NCBI GenBank assembly: GCA_019321725.1
Contig: CM033119.1
Coordinates: 14,830,694-14,894,693 of the forward strand
Direction: 5' to 3'
Origin: Paulownia fortunei
Taxonomy: Eukaryota > Streptophyta > Magnoliopsida > Lamiales > Paulowniaceae
DNA: 64,000 bases
In this document: in pieces, positions 23,140 through 33,794 of the stretch
Position numbering within the stretch: the first letter of the stretch is position 1
How the letters are laid out: every line of letters starts with the position of its first letter
Program-made: the position numbers and the translations under genes
Notes under the pieces: generated by a model
The model's input: only the letters and a program-made list of their open reading frames with translations
Databases searched by the model: none
Told to the model about the DNA's origin: nothing

Positions 23140-25303
23140 TGTCACAATCTCCCAAAAATATGTGTGTATATATATATATAAACAACCTGTGCAACATAAT
23201 TTGTGCATGTATGCGTGTGTATAACTTTTTTTTCTAGCTAGTTAGTTTGACATAACACGTATAAAGTAAAGTGCTTTAATAACCTGTAGCATTGTATATA
23301 GATAGATAGTTATTTGAATGATAAAAAGGTCTATCAAAATCATCACAAAACTCAGACTCATTTACAATGGAGTTTTGAAAGTGATATATAGGATAAGGTC
23401 ACTAATATAATACAATAGACCATAAAATTAAAAGCACAACCTACAAAATAGCCTTAATAGGTCATCATCCATGTACATCGATCTTTGAAAGCCTGTGGGA
23501 GCTCCACAACCAGCCCAGTAAACTAGAGGTCTCAAGTCTCACCATGCTTACCCTTTAATCGATCGTATCTTACTTCTTAGTGTCTTAGGTGTTACTCCCC
23601 AACCTTAGGTGTGAATAATCTGTAAAAATATAAGATATCAATCACTTTACTCAATCAACAAGTTCATTATACTTAATCCTATACAAGGACCTTGAATTTC
23701 AATTTAACTATGTAACAATCAAACTTTACTACTTAGGAACTAAAACCTAATACAATCTCCTAAGTATCTTGATTTCTCCATCTTAAATGTATGATAAAAT
23801 CACCTAACTGATGTGTTATAACTCTTATAACAGTTCTCTAAATGCTAAACATCAATTTTACCAGAGATATGTTGAAACATATCAAGAAGTAAAATGGAAC
23901 AGATTTCCATCTTCAATTTTCCTTGCTGTCACATTAAGTTTCATAGCAATTTTAGCATCCTTAAGCATATTTATTCACACTAAACTTTTTACCATACTTA
24001 GATAACATATAAAAACATATAACCATACCATAGAATTCCCAAAAATTATGGATTTAGCTCCCCTAATTCAGTCTCCTTCGCAGCACACCAAAATAAATTT
24101 TGCTACTTTGGCAGTTTGAGTGTTTCTCCAATATCATGCTCTATTTCAATTTCTAACTAATAAAAATTTATTCCAATACTCTTAACTCATATATGGACAT
24201 ATAAATGGTAATAATTATAGGTTTTATTCAACATACCATACACTTTTGAAGCCTAAAACACAAAAAAAAAGTAAGGTGACAGTTTCTGCCACAAGTATTT
24301 CCTATTAAGTGTTTGTCATCAAAAACCCTTTCTTTGTGCACCAAAGTATAACTAAAAACTTCGTAACACTTTTATAAGAGATATTGAAAGCTTAATAAAC
24401 AATAAATCCATTCAGAATAATTTGAAAACCAAAGGCAAAACCATAGATAAGTATTACCTATGCAGATTTTGAGGTAAAACTTGATGGTAATCACTTCTCC
24501 TTTACTTTTCTTGCTTTTATTTCAACTTCGAATCAATTTAGTACTTGGAGACCTTAAGGTGTGTGTTTGGAAGCTGAACACAGCTGAAATAAGGGTCTGA
24601 TTATGGCTTAAGGGTGAAGGGTTTGAGGTATTAACTTGAAATGTTAGCTTAAACTTAATAAGAAAGAATGAGGTGGCAAAGCTTGAAGTGTCAAATGGTG
24701 GTTTAAATATGATATTATACACACTTATACAGCTCTAATCTGCTGTTTCTAAGCATTTATTTCTTTATTTACAACCTATATTCATTTCCGTACGATCAGA
24801 TAATAAATTTTACCCAAATTTATTAACCGTTCATTCAATCTTTGAATCGATTGGCATTCGATTCTTAAATAGATTATCTAGTTTTTATTTCTAAAATCAT
24901 TTTCACATATGAATCTTGAAGTATGATACTTAAATCAAATTATATCATATTTAATATCTCAAATACTAATAGTTTATGGATTATACTTTTAAAATACCTT
25001 GATCTAGTTGAATCGAAACATATTAGCTTACTAGTAATACCTTTAATTACTTTAAAATTATAACATATAACCTATGAATATATAATAGATTGACCAATAC
25101 ATTCTTTCTCTTATCTAAACATTGAATTTTTTAATTAGGTTATAAGATCTCAACCACTAATATCATGTGATAGCATTAGAGGTCTAACGATTAAAAATGC
25201 TATATAAGATGTCATGTAAATGTTAATGCAAATTAGCATATAAGTAGCATGTAATTCATGAATCACATTGGCCAAGTAAGTAGTATGAGGATTAGGTATT
25301 ACA
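23140..25303 (-). repeat. 5' LTR of the second nested element
   Basis: A 2.16-kb partner of 17722-19792. It starts TGTCACAATC and ends ATTACA before ggttg. Its outer end, read on the minus strand, resembles the LTR starts at 32112 and 63668, so these belong to one family or close relatives. Confidence 0.85.
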
Positions 25304-25308
25304 GGTTG

Positions 25309-26600
25309 TTATCTCTAGGTCCCCTCTTTTTGCTCCTACTTGCATGATTGTGAGATAAATCCCTTTATCTCAGTGTGTCTAATGGCTTACGATGCTCACC
25401 CCTGGCTTATCTACAAATTCTATCAAATAACCTTTTCTAATGAGTTTTTTAATTTCATTATATAAGTGATGGCATTCTTCAGTTGTGTGGCCTCTATCCT
25501 GATGGAAATGATAATATTTATCAGATTTTTATCATTTAGAACTTTCCTTCATGGGTCGAGGTGGCTGTACAAATCCTCTCTGCTCCACTACAACCAATAT
25601 TTCTAACATCCTAGCTTCGAGGTGGCATAGTGATTGTATCCTACTGGAGAGGCATGTCTTGTTTTCTCCTTTTTTTTTCCCTTCGATCTCTCTTTCTCAC
25701 GTTTTCTCTTCGATAGTTAGCTTGTACCAGTGGTTTCCTAAATGAGGATATACTTCTCTGCTCGAGCTAACAATTTCTCCAAAGTGCTTGGTGGCTTTCC
25801 TACTATTGACTCTTTGAATCTTCCATGGTGAAGATTCTGTTGCATTATTCTTGCCAACAATTCATGGTTGACATAAGGAACCTCATGCGCATCCTTAACA
25901 AAATGTATCACAAAATCATGAAGTGGATTTCCTTCTCGCTGTGTCATCGAAAATAAGTAAGCTACAATTTTAGGATACTTTCGATTTATTGAAAACTGGT
26001 GTAAGAATCTATGTGTTAGCTGCTCGAAGTTGGTGATACTACCAGTAGGCAGTTGGTTAAACCAAAACAATGCACGCTTGGTAAGTGTGGTTCATAATAT
26101 TTTACAAAAGGTAATGTCACTCGAGTCGTAAAGGTCTGCCTTAGCAAAAAATTTATCAAGATATTCTTGGGGATCTCCTGTCCTATCGAATTCGGCAAGG
26201 TTCACAACCTTGAATCTTACTGGCAGTGACTCCACCAAGATGGCAGTAGCAAATGGGCTTCACTTTGATGGCACGATCGTAAGTGGCAGGTACTCCATCA
26301 TACGCCTTTGAGAAGTAGATTGTAAAACTTGTGGAATGTAGGTTGCTCTTTTCGTACACTCCCTAGCAGCTCCTACATGTAGACCTCCTTCATCTCCTCT
26401 TAACTCCTCATACATTAGATAAAGCCTCGCATTTGCAGCAAAAGGTGAAGCCCGACTATTTACCTCTACATTAACATCTTTTTCTCCTCCCAGTCCTTTA
26501 CGCCTCACTTGAGGTCTTGCCTTAGCAACAAAGGGTGAAGCTTGGTTGCTCACATTGAGATGAATACCTCTTTCCCCTTCACGCATCAACCCTATCACCT
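25309..26600 (-). pseudogene. gag of the Tat-like element
   Basis: Minus strand. The retrotransposon gag core is at 25738-26090: ALFWFNQLPTGSITNFEQLT, HRFLHQFSINRKYPK, LFSMTQREGNPLHDFVIHFV, and NLHHGRFKESIVGKPPSTLE. The upstream portion (EFDRTGDPQEYLDKFFAKAD) lies in another frame, joined near 26095 by a frameshift. Further right, 26260-26598 is a low-complexity N-terminal region. The C-terminal side, 25400-25540, reads YHFHQDRGHTTEECHHLYNE, the zinc-knuckle-like motif of Tat gags, and stops where the second nested element inserted. Confidence 0.82.
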
Positions 26601-26930
26601 CAGGAGTCGAGTGGAATCCTAGCTTCAGTAAGGAGACAGGGGAGGCTCTACTCTGTGTTGATTCTCAACAAACTGAGCTACTGCTTGAGCGGCAAGCCCT
26701 AGCTGTGGTATCTTCAATCATAGTCCGAAAAGCTTCTTGCGTGATCTGTAGCATCGCTAGCTGGGCGGGGTCAATAAGCTGGGAATGTTGCGGTTGATCT
26801 TGCTTGGGCAAAGATGGTCATTGAATTTCCCCATTCCTATTGGCATCTTCAGCATGCGGTATACCTTAAGTGCTACCCTCTCTTGCAACTCTGGATCTAG
26901 TCTATATTCTCAATATTCAGGCAGGATTTT

Positions 26931-26945
26931 CTACAGACGGCGCCA
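26931..26945 (-). other. Primer-binding site of the Tat-like element
   Basis: The minus strand reads TGGCGCCGTCTGTAG, a PBS form common in Tat elements. It is four bases inside the 5' LTR. Confidence 0.78.
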
Positions 26946-26949
26946 AAAA

Positions 26950-27256
26950 TGATGCAGTATCACTTCTTGTCTCCTTCTCCAAGTTGGATGACAATCGAGA
27001 ATTGGTGTGCTGCCTGCAACACAATAAGTCATTAGGGATGCCGGGGTTGTCCCAGCAAAAATCCTACGACACTCAAGTAAAAAACAAAGAGAGAATTCAG
27101 TAAATGAAAGTTTGAGTATTTTTCACAAAATGAGTTGCTTACCTCTTCCAAAGGATGAACGGATATTTATAATGGCTCCTGATAGGCTTAATTCAAACTA
27201 TATTGTGATTTTTGTGATTGGGCCTTATTGTGTTGGGTTTGGGTCATATACTATCG
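26950..27256 (-). repeat. 5' LTR of the Tat-like element
   Basis: 307 bp, matching 920-1249. Its outer end reads CTATCG instead of CATCA, then the duplication tatat at 27257-27261. Confidence 0.85.
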
Positions 27257-27261
27257 TATAT

Positions 27262-29910
27262 GAACACATGACACCCTTTTTTTAGCATGAATATAAATTA
27301 ATTATGATATATATTTACTTAATTAGCTTTTTAATTTATATTACAAAAAGATGTACCTAAATTTCAAATATTGATGGATACTGCATTCTAGTTCTAGTTT
27401 TAGCAATAATAATGAGGCTACAAGTCTCAACAAAATATAAAATACAAATGCCATGTTCACTATTTTGATGTGATTAAGGCCAAATGATTATTTGAAGAAT
27501 ACGAAAGTTGTGTTGATTAGTTACTACTTGGCAATCTTGCTGGTAAGATGGATTAAAATATATAAAACCTAGGATACATTCATCCTATATTTTGGAGAAC
27601 TTGACCATTTAACATGATTGTGTATGCTTTTCCCAAAATATTACTATCCAATCCACCTACACATATGTGCAGATTTAGATAGCCTAATTGAGTTTATTTT
27701 CTTCAAAGGTTATTTAATATATTCCATTGTTCTTATCTTCTTCTTTTTTCTTAAAAAAAAAAATATCTTCCATTTGAATTTGAATAACTAATATACAAAT
27801 ATAAAATTTAATTTATTATGGATGAAGTGAATAAGGAGTTTTTAGATGATATTATATTAATTTTTGAGATGCATTCATATGGATTAAAACAACATGCAAT
27901 TCTTGATATATAGAAGCCCAGTATTATAGTATTGATAATTTCAACAATCAGATAGTACAGAAACTGCATTCTGTTTGTAATGTTGAATATTTAAAATAAA
28001 TTTCCTTTCAAATGACCGAACTATTAATATAGATAATAAAATATTGCTCCATTGCAACCATCATTCGATTTTCAGTTGTGATTTATAACCAACTCCAACT
28101 ATGTAATATTACAGTGATGCTAGTTCAAAACTTATGCATTGGCAAAATCAACCACTTTGTAATGTTTTTAATTGCAGTTAAATAATCCTTTGCCTTCATG
28201 TGCCTATTTAGATTAACGATTACTTACTCTCAAGGGTTTTTTTTCCTCTTTCTTTCTTTCTTTCTGTTTTTTTCTTTTTCTTTTTTAAGTCTAAATCCTT
28301 TTTCTTCGACTACATGAAAATCATTACTTGTTTAATATGCCTGTTTTATCTATATATCCATTTTTTTAGGATAATAATCAAAAAAATAAAAACCTCTCTG
28401 AGATGTATAATCCACATAGATAAATTAAAAAATAAATGAAAACATAAAGGTCAAAGAAAAATTTTTGATGCATAATTTGATGGATCTTTTGAAGCAAGTT
28501 AGCGAAACAAGAAAATCCATGTAACTAATGTTATTGTTTTTATTTTTATAGAAAACCAAATATCTGCTCAAACAATTGTTCATGTGAATCCTTCAATAAA
28601 TTTAGTTTAGTTTAATGTAGTATTTGCCATTATGATATCTTGCTCTAATTATTTTGGTAGTTACTGCAGAAAGATGGTATTCTAATAAATTTAGTAATTG
28701 TTTCTTTTGTGTAGGGAGATAACAATATTGAGGATTTTGATTTACTGGTGATATTTTGTATAGGTGAGAGTCAAGAAAGTTATAGTATCAAGCAACTTTG
28801 CTCGCCAGAGTCCTTAAAAGTCGAGGATGAAAGATTGTTTTGACCCGTATAGTAATTTGGATCCTAAATTTTTTAATATCCCAATTTGATACTTTAATAT
28901 TTTAATGTGTATCAAATATTAATGTCTCGGTCAAACTCGCTTAGCAGAAAAAAGGAATATTTATATCTACATCCCCCTAGTTTTTAGCACTGGTCTTCCA
29001 CATTTACTAAAGTTTTAATGTTTCCTAAATACCTTCCATCTAGCATTATTTTTGTTAAGTTTTAAGACCAAAATAGCTGTTGTGTTCTTTGTCTTGCTGT
29101 CCCCCCATGGAAAAAATAATAAAAGTGGTGGGTCCTTGAAATACATAAAAAGGAATAATTTAATATTTTATAATAAATTTAAAAATTAATTAATAAGGGA
29201 GATTTAAAATTTGCGTGAAAGCACTTTAATTTTTTTTTTTAAATATTGGTAAAAGTGCAACTGAAAGTTGCGTTTTAAATATAATATTATCAAATGCAAC
29301 TTTCAGTTGTGCTTTTATTAATAATTACATAATTTTATTAAATTATCAAATGTGTAATTATATATATATAATTACATATATATATATAACAATATTTAGA
29401 AAACATAATTATACATATACACATAATCAACAAAGATAAAAATTTAAGCAAACACATTTGATTATACAATATTATTTACTTAAGCTATAATAATATTATC
29501 CAATAAATAATATAAATTTTTATTGTTTAAATATTTTTTTACTTAAGCTATAATATGTATTTAAATTTATACAATATGTATTTAAATATTTTAATAAAGA
29601 TAGTAACAATACTATTTTTGCTTCATAATTGCACAGTTAATTTTTTTGAATAATAATTACTATATTGAATATATACATTATAGAAGTTCTAAAAAATACA
29701 AAAAAAAAAATCTAAAAATAGACATCATTGCCACAAGTACATTAGTGGCGCTGTCGTCTACATCGACGTTCACCCTCAACAGCAGTAGCATCAGTATCAT
29801 GTGACTAATTTTGGATCGTATCATCAACATATGTACTGTAGTATAAATTGAATTCGCCCAACCTAATGAAGTTGTGGAGCTCGACTCTCTACAATCATAA
29901 TACATGCTGT
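27262..29910. other. AT-rich non-coding region
   Basis: No supported gene. It holds pyrimidine-rich tracts (28230-28300), AT-rich stretches (29340-29400) and the hairpin at 29251-29315. A 75-codon minus frame at 29678-29905 carries no family motif; it may be the decayed end of the unit at 29911-30510. Confidence 0.5.
29251..29315. repeat. Small inverted repeat (hairpin)
   Basis: The arms AAAAGTGCAACTGAAAGTTG (29251-29270) and CAACTTTCAGTTGTGCTTTT (about 29296-29315) pair over about 20 bp with two mismatches and a loop of about 24 bases. It lies in AT-rich DNA and could be a tiny foldback element. Confidence 0.6.
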
Positions 29911-30510
29911 CTAAATGTAGAAATACAAAGGCAAGACAATAAACTCTCTAAGTCTAAAATTGTGTTCTAGATGCTGTTGAACAAATGGTGTTTGCGTTGT
30001 GTCTAAATCTGAACTAAGTAATGTAAAGAATGACATCGTAAATAGTGGCATACCCCAATACAGAGTGAATGGATCATTTGGTTGTGCCTGTTGAGGCACA
30101 TAATAGTCAGCGGTACTATATAAACTGTGTGATACACGATGTGTCGAGGTGGATGGACCCGCCTCATATACTACACTAGACATAAATGAACGAGGAATAT
30201 CGTAAGATGTAGAAGCATGAGTAGTAAATGCAGGACGTGTCGAGGTAATGGGATCCACATCATCTACTACTCTTCTACGCCTCCTCATCCTCCTGTCTGT
30301 GTCTTGTAGTGGTGGCATTAGCATATTTACAACATCTTGTTGTCTATAAAGTAGGCGTCTGAGATCAACAGTAGCGTGTATAGCTTCACTCATCAACTGC
30401 ATAAGTGAAGCTATATCTTCCTCGCTCGCGCCATCAGTACTGAGTCTAATCCTATCGATTACCATATTCTGAAATACATGCAAAAAAAGAATAATATTAA
30501 AGAATATCAT
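29911..30510 (-). CDS. Hypothetical protein, 199 codons, possibly the end of a transposon-related protein
   Basis: Not recognised. The frame starts MIFFNIILFLHVFQNMVIDR; a more likely true start is the Met at codon 16 (MVIDRIRLSTDGA) or an upstream exon, because a splice-acceptor-like end (atacatgcaaaaaa on plus) lies near. It has an acidic helix-prone part (EEDIASLMQLMSEAIHATVD), an arginine-rich patch DRRMRRRRRVVDDVDP that could be a nuclear localisation signal, and a Ser/Thr/Pro-rich tail. Such tails are seen in plant proteins domesticated from or carried by mobile elements (plant mobile domain group), but no diagnostic motif is present. Neighbours are all retroelement debris. Confidence 0.35.
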   Translation of the reverse strand: MIFFNIILFLHVFQNMVIDRIRLSTDGASEEDIASLMQLMSEAIHATVDLRRLLYRQQDVVNMLMPPLQDTDRRMRRRRRVVDDVDPITSTRPAFTTHASTSYDIPRSFMSSVVYEAGPSTSTHRVSHSLYSTADYYVPQQAQPNDPFTLYWGMPLFTMSFFTLLSSDLDTTQTPFVQQHLEHNFRLREFIVLPLYFYI

Positions 30511-30599
30511 AAATATGATGTATACACATTATAAAAATTATTATTAATAAATGTCTTACCATAGCTTCCAAATCTAATATGTGTGAAGGTTGGTACCCC

Positions 30600-32111
30600 T
30601 CCTACATAAGCAAGTTGGCAGCCTTGATGCTTCAGCCTATGTTAATTGATAGGATCAAACAAGGGGCAGCGAGATGATGAATATCTCATCAAGATGAGAA
30701 AAGATGTTACTGCAGAGAAGTCTCCTAAATTTGAGATGACTCATAATGATATTTTACAATTTAGAGGGCAATTTTGTATGCCAAAATGTTAATAACAATT
30801 GAGAAGACATTTTAAAAGAGTTACATTCAACCCCTTATTTAGTACATCCAGGGGCTATCAAAATGTATAGAGACTTGAAAATGCATTATTGGTGGCTGGG
30901 TATGAAAAAGGACATCACCTAGCATGTGGAGCAATGTCTAACATGTCAGCAGATAAATGTCGAACATCAAAAACCCGCAAGGATTTTGCAACCTCTACTC
31001 ATTCTAGAATGGAAATGGGAAAGGATCACCATGGATTTCATAATTGATTTGCCAAAGACTACTAAGGGTCATGATGCTATTTGGGTTACCGTTGACAAAT
31101 TGACCAAGTCTGCTCATTTTCTTTTCATATGTTCTATATATTCTGTGGATCGCTATGCCCAATTATATATTCAGAAGATTGTCAGAGTTCATGGTGTGCC
31201 ATTGTCTATAGTTTCTGATAGAGATTCGAGATTTTTTGTCTACTTTTTGAAGGAGTTTATGCAAAGATTTGGGAATATAGTTATCATTCAGTACAACATA
31301 TCATCCTCAAACGGATGGACAATCTAAACGAACAATACAAATATTGGAGGATATGCTTAGAGCCTGTGTATTAGACTTCCAAGGTCAGTGGAGTAAATTT
31401 CTACCTTTAGTGGAGTTTTCGTACAACAACTATCAGACTAGCATTGGAATGGCTCCCTATGAAACATTATATGGAAAAAGAATAGGTTTTCGATACACTG
31501 GGATGAAGTTGGTGAGAAGAAACTTTTTGGCCTATATATGATTCGAGAGATGACAAAAATTGTGTCACAAATTCGACGAAAAATGCAAACTGCCCAAAAT
31601 CGATAGAAAAATTATGTAGATCAATAAAGAAGGGCATTGGAGTTTGCGAAAGAAGATTAGGTATTTTTGAAAGTAGCACCAATGAACGGCATCATGCGAT
31701 TTGAAAAAAAAGGAAAATTGAGTCCCAGATACAATGGCCCATTCTTTGTGATTGAAAGAATTGATGAAGTTACTTATAGACTAGATCTATCGGCATCTAT
31801 ATCCCAAATACACAATATATTTCATGTGTGTATGCTAAGAAAATATATTGTTAATCCCTCTTACATTTTGAAGAATGAACCAGTAGAATTAAAGGTAGAT
31901 TTGAGCTACGAAGAAAAGCTTGTACAGGTTTTGTTACGAGAAGTGAAATAGTTGAAAAATAAATAGATTCTATTGGTTAAAGTGTTCTAGAGAAACCAAT
32001 CGGTAGAAGAGGCCACTTGGGAAAGAGTGGATGAAATGAGAACTAAGTATCCTAAACTCTTTCAATAAGTGAAATTTCAATGATGAAATTTTTATAAGGA
32101 AGGGAGATGTG
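30600..32111 (+). pseudogene. Ty3-gypsy RNase H-integrase linker and integrase fragment
   Basis: Plus strand, truncated on the left. It starts with LAALMLQPMLIDRIKQG, then DDEYLIKMRKDVT and ILQFRGQ. The zinc-binding part has HPGAIKMYRDLKMHYWW and CLTCQQIN. The catalytic core has WERITMDFIIDLP, WVTVDKLTKSAHF, VHGVPLSIVSDRDSRF, then [35 protein letters not shown] and ALYGKR-like ETLYGKR. The C-terminal part has KLSPRYNGPFFVIERI and VFHV-like NIFHVCMLRKYI. The end, EATWERVDEMRTKYPKLF, is a chromodomain-like tail. Frameshifts and stops occur near 30910, 31325, 31540 and 31950. It runs into a purine-rich leader and the LTR at 32112. Confidence 0.82.
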
Positions 32112-32960
32112 ATACCCGAGTTTCTCACTACTCACCTGACCAAATATGATTCATGCATTATATGCTACTTATATGTTAATTTGTATTAATATCTGCATAG
32201 CATATATAACATTTTTAATCATTAAACTTCTAATACTATCATATGATGTTAGTGGTTGACATCCTATAATATAATTAAGTAATTATATATTTAAATAAGA
32301 AAAAAAATATCGCATATACGCATAAGTTCTATCATGTTAAATTATATTTTATATATAATTATTGAGTAGTGGGTGTTATATTGTGATCAATTTAACTTAA
32401 GCAACACTTATAGCAATACCATACATGAATTTTATTGTAGTTCTAATATATCAAATTTAAAAAATGAAACGATTCCACTATTGCCCAACACTTTATTCAA
32501 TATTCATCAAATATAATATACATGAATGCATGCTATCGGAATTCAGTTGCCCCAAAATATAAAAATTCTTCTTAAATTGCTAGATGCAACAGTCATACAA
32601 ACCAATACCTACAATGCATTAAAATACTTATAAAATTACTTATAAAATTCCATTCTCCTTGAATCCTACTATTCCGAAACCAATTCGTTTCTTTCTAATT
32701 GCCACAATCATGGACAATTGTTCCCTTTACAATTAATATTTGCATTTTTTTCGTTCATACATGCTTGTGATGATTCACAATTGAACTCATTTAGAGATAG
32801 TGATAGTATTAGATTATTGATCCGCGCTCTTGTGAACTTTGATTGCTTAGCAGTCGTCGCCCTCTTCTGCTCCAATGAAGTGAAGTAGGTTATATGTTAA
32901 TAGGGTTATAAGATAACTATATATATTTATTTGTAAAGCCTCCATACCTTTTTTTTTCTT
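32112..32960 (+). repeat. 3' LTR (start clear, end unknown) of the plus-strand gypsy fragment
   Basis: Starts TGATACCCGAGTTTCTCACT right after a purine-rich leader (aaggaagggaga). The first about 180 bases resemble the outer end of the LTR at 25303 (minus strand) and the LTR start at 63668. The right end cannot be set, since no partner LTR is present. Confidence 0.6.
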
Positions 32961-32974
32961 TTTTTGCAATAATG

Positions 32975-33125
32975 CATTTTTCTTAAGGGTAGATTCATTT
33001 TCTTCCTTTTCTCGTACAATTTTCCTTAAGTGAGTATATTTCCTTTTAATTGTGCAACTTTCCCTTTAGGTGAGCAAATTTTCCTTTTGGTTGTGTAGTT
33101 TCCCTTTAAGCAAGTAGATTTTCTT
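32975..33125 (+). repeat. Degenerate minisatellite of about 40-bp units
   Basis: Three to four imperfect copies of a unit like TTTCCCTTTAGGTGAGCAAATTTTCCTTTTGGTTGTGTAG follow one another (starts near 33021, 33060, 33099), with a weaker copy before. It lies between the plus-strand LTR and the truncated minus-strand element. Confidence 0.6.
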
Positions 33126-33164
33126 TACACACATGTATATAAACTAATTTTATATATATGTGTT

Positions 33165-33780
33165 GAAACTGGCACCCCGTGTAACTTAACTATCTTTTTA
33201 ATATATTGTTGAGCATACTGATATATATTGTATGTGGATTTCACTAGAACAAAATAGGCTGATTTAGTTCATCTATCAACAATCACCCTTATGGAATTAT
33301 ACCCCTTTTGTGTTCTAGTAATCCAAGCACAAAGTCCATTGTAATGTACTCCCATTTCCACTCTGAAATCAACAAAGGCTTCAACAACCCAGATGGATTT
33401 TGATGTTCAATCTTAACTTGTTGACAAGTTAGACATTCAACCACAAATTTGGCTATATCTCTTTTCATTTTAGGCCACCAATAATATTGTCATAAGTCTT
33501 TATACATTTTTTTGCTCCCTGGATATACCGAGTAAGAAGTGGTATGAATTTATTCTAAAATATCTCATTTCACGGCCTTGTCAAAAGACACACACAGTCT
33601 CTCTTTATATCGAATAATTCTGTCATCAGTAATAGAGAAGTCTGGCCTCTTTCCAGCCTCAATCCTTTCTACATAAATGCATATCCAATTTTTCTCTTCT
33701 CTAATTCTATCTTGAAGTGCATGTTTCAACACTAAAGCTGACAACAAACACTTTTTCCCTTTAGGTACAATTTCAAGCTC
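33165..33780 (-). pseudogene. Integrase, N-terminal and part of the core (minus-strand remnant)
   Basis: From right: RNase H-integrase linker at 33565-33747 (LQDRIREEKNWICIYVERIE, DFSITDDRIIRYKERLCV), zinc-binding part with YYWWPKMKR and CLTCQQ, catalytic core WKWEYITMDFV, then TKSAYFVLVKSTYN and KIVKLHGVP. It breaks off there. The core start is out of frame with the linker. Confidence 0.75.
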
Positions 33781-33794
33781 TAATCTCTACAAAT

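Larger units (their letters stand above)
17722..25303 (-). mobile_element. Second nested Ty3-gypsy retrotransposon, strongly decayed
   Basis: Flanked by a perfect 5-bp duplication ggttg (17717-17721 and 25304-25308). LTRs begin TGTtACAAcCTC/TGTCACAATCTC and end TATTACA. The PBS at 23123-23136 marks the minus strand. The interior is only about 3.35 kb (19793-23139) and holds no long frames; faint gypsy reverse transcriptase similarity is seen near 21900-22150 (ATCATCAATGAATATCAC on plus, the inverse of an IDD-type active site) and integrase-like sequence near 20540-20640. Family: chromovirus-like, judged from the iMet PBS and the 'AAATTTCGGGGACGAAATTTTA' type 3' leader. It interrupts the host element between gag and protease. 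Confidence 0.85.
920..27256 (-). mobile_element. Tat-lineage Ty3-gypsy retrotransposon, host of two nested insertions
   Basis: The element lies on the minus strand, so its 5' end is on the right. Both LTRs share the inner end TGATG..GTATCACTTCTTGTC and are flanked by a perfect 5-bp duplication tatat (915-919 and 27257-27261). Reading right to left: 5' LTR, PBS (26931-26945), gag, protease, reverse transcriptase, RNase H, a second archaeal-type RNase H, integrase, an antisense ORF on the plus strand, a purine-rich tract and the 3' LTR. This order with a second RNase H and an antisense extra ORF is known for the Tat lineage. Two later elements interrupt it (7636-16804 and 17722-25303); without them and their duplications it would be about 9.6 kb. 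All its coding parts carry stops and frameshifts, so it cannot move by itself. Confidence 0.87.

Noticed and set aside
17740..23300. A direct repeat of a TATATA/TGTGTG-rich segment taken at first as a tandem satellite
   Set aside because: The two copies are the inner ends of the LTR pair of the second nested element, 5.4 kb apart, with PBS and target duplications.
26870..27103. 77-codon plus-strand frame starting MLPSLATLDLVYILN
   Set aside because: It runs across the primer-binding site and 5' LTR of the Tat-like element on the opposite strand, so it is a chance frame.
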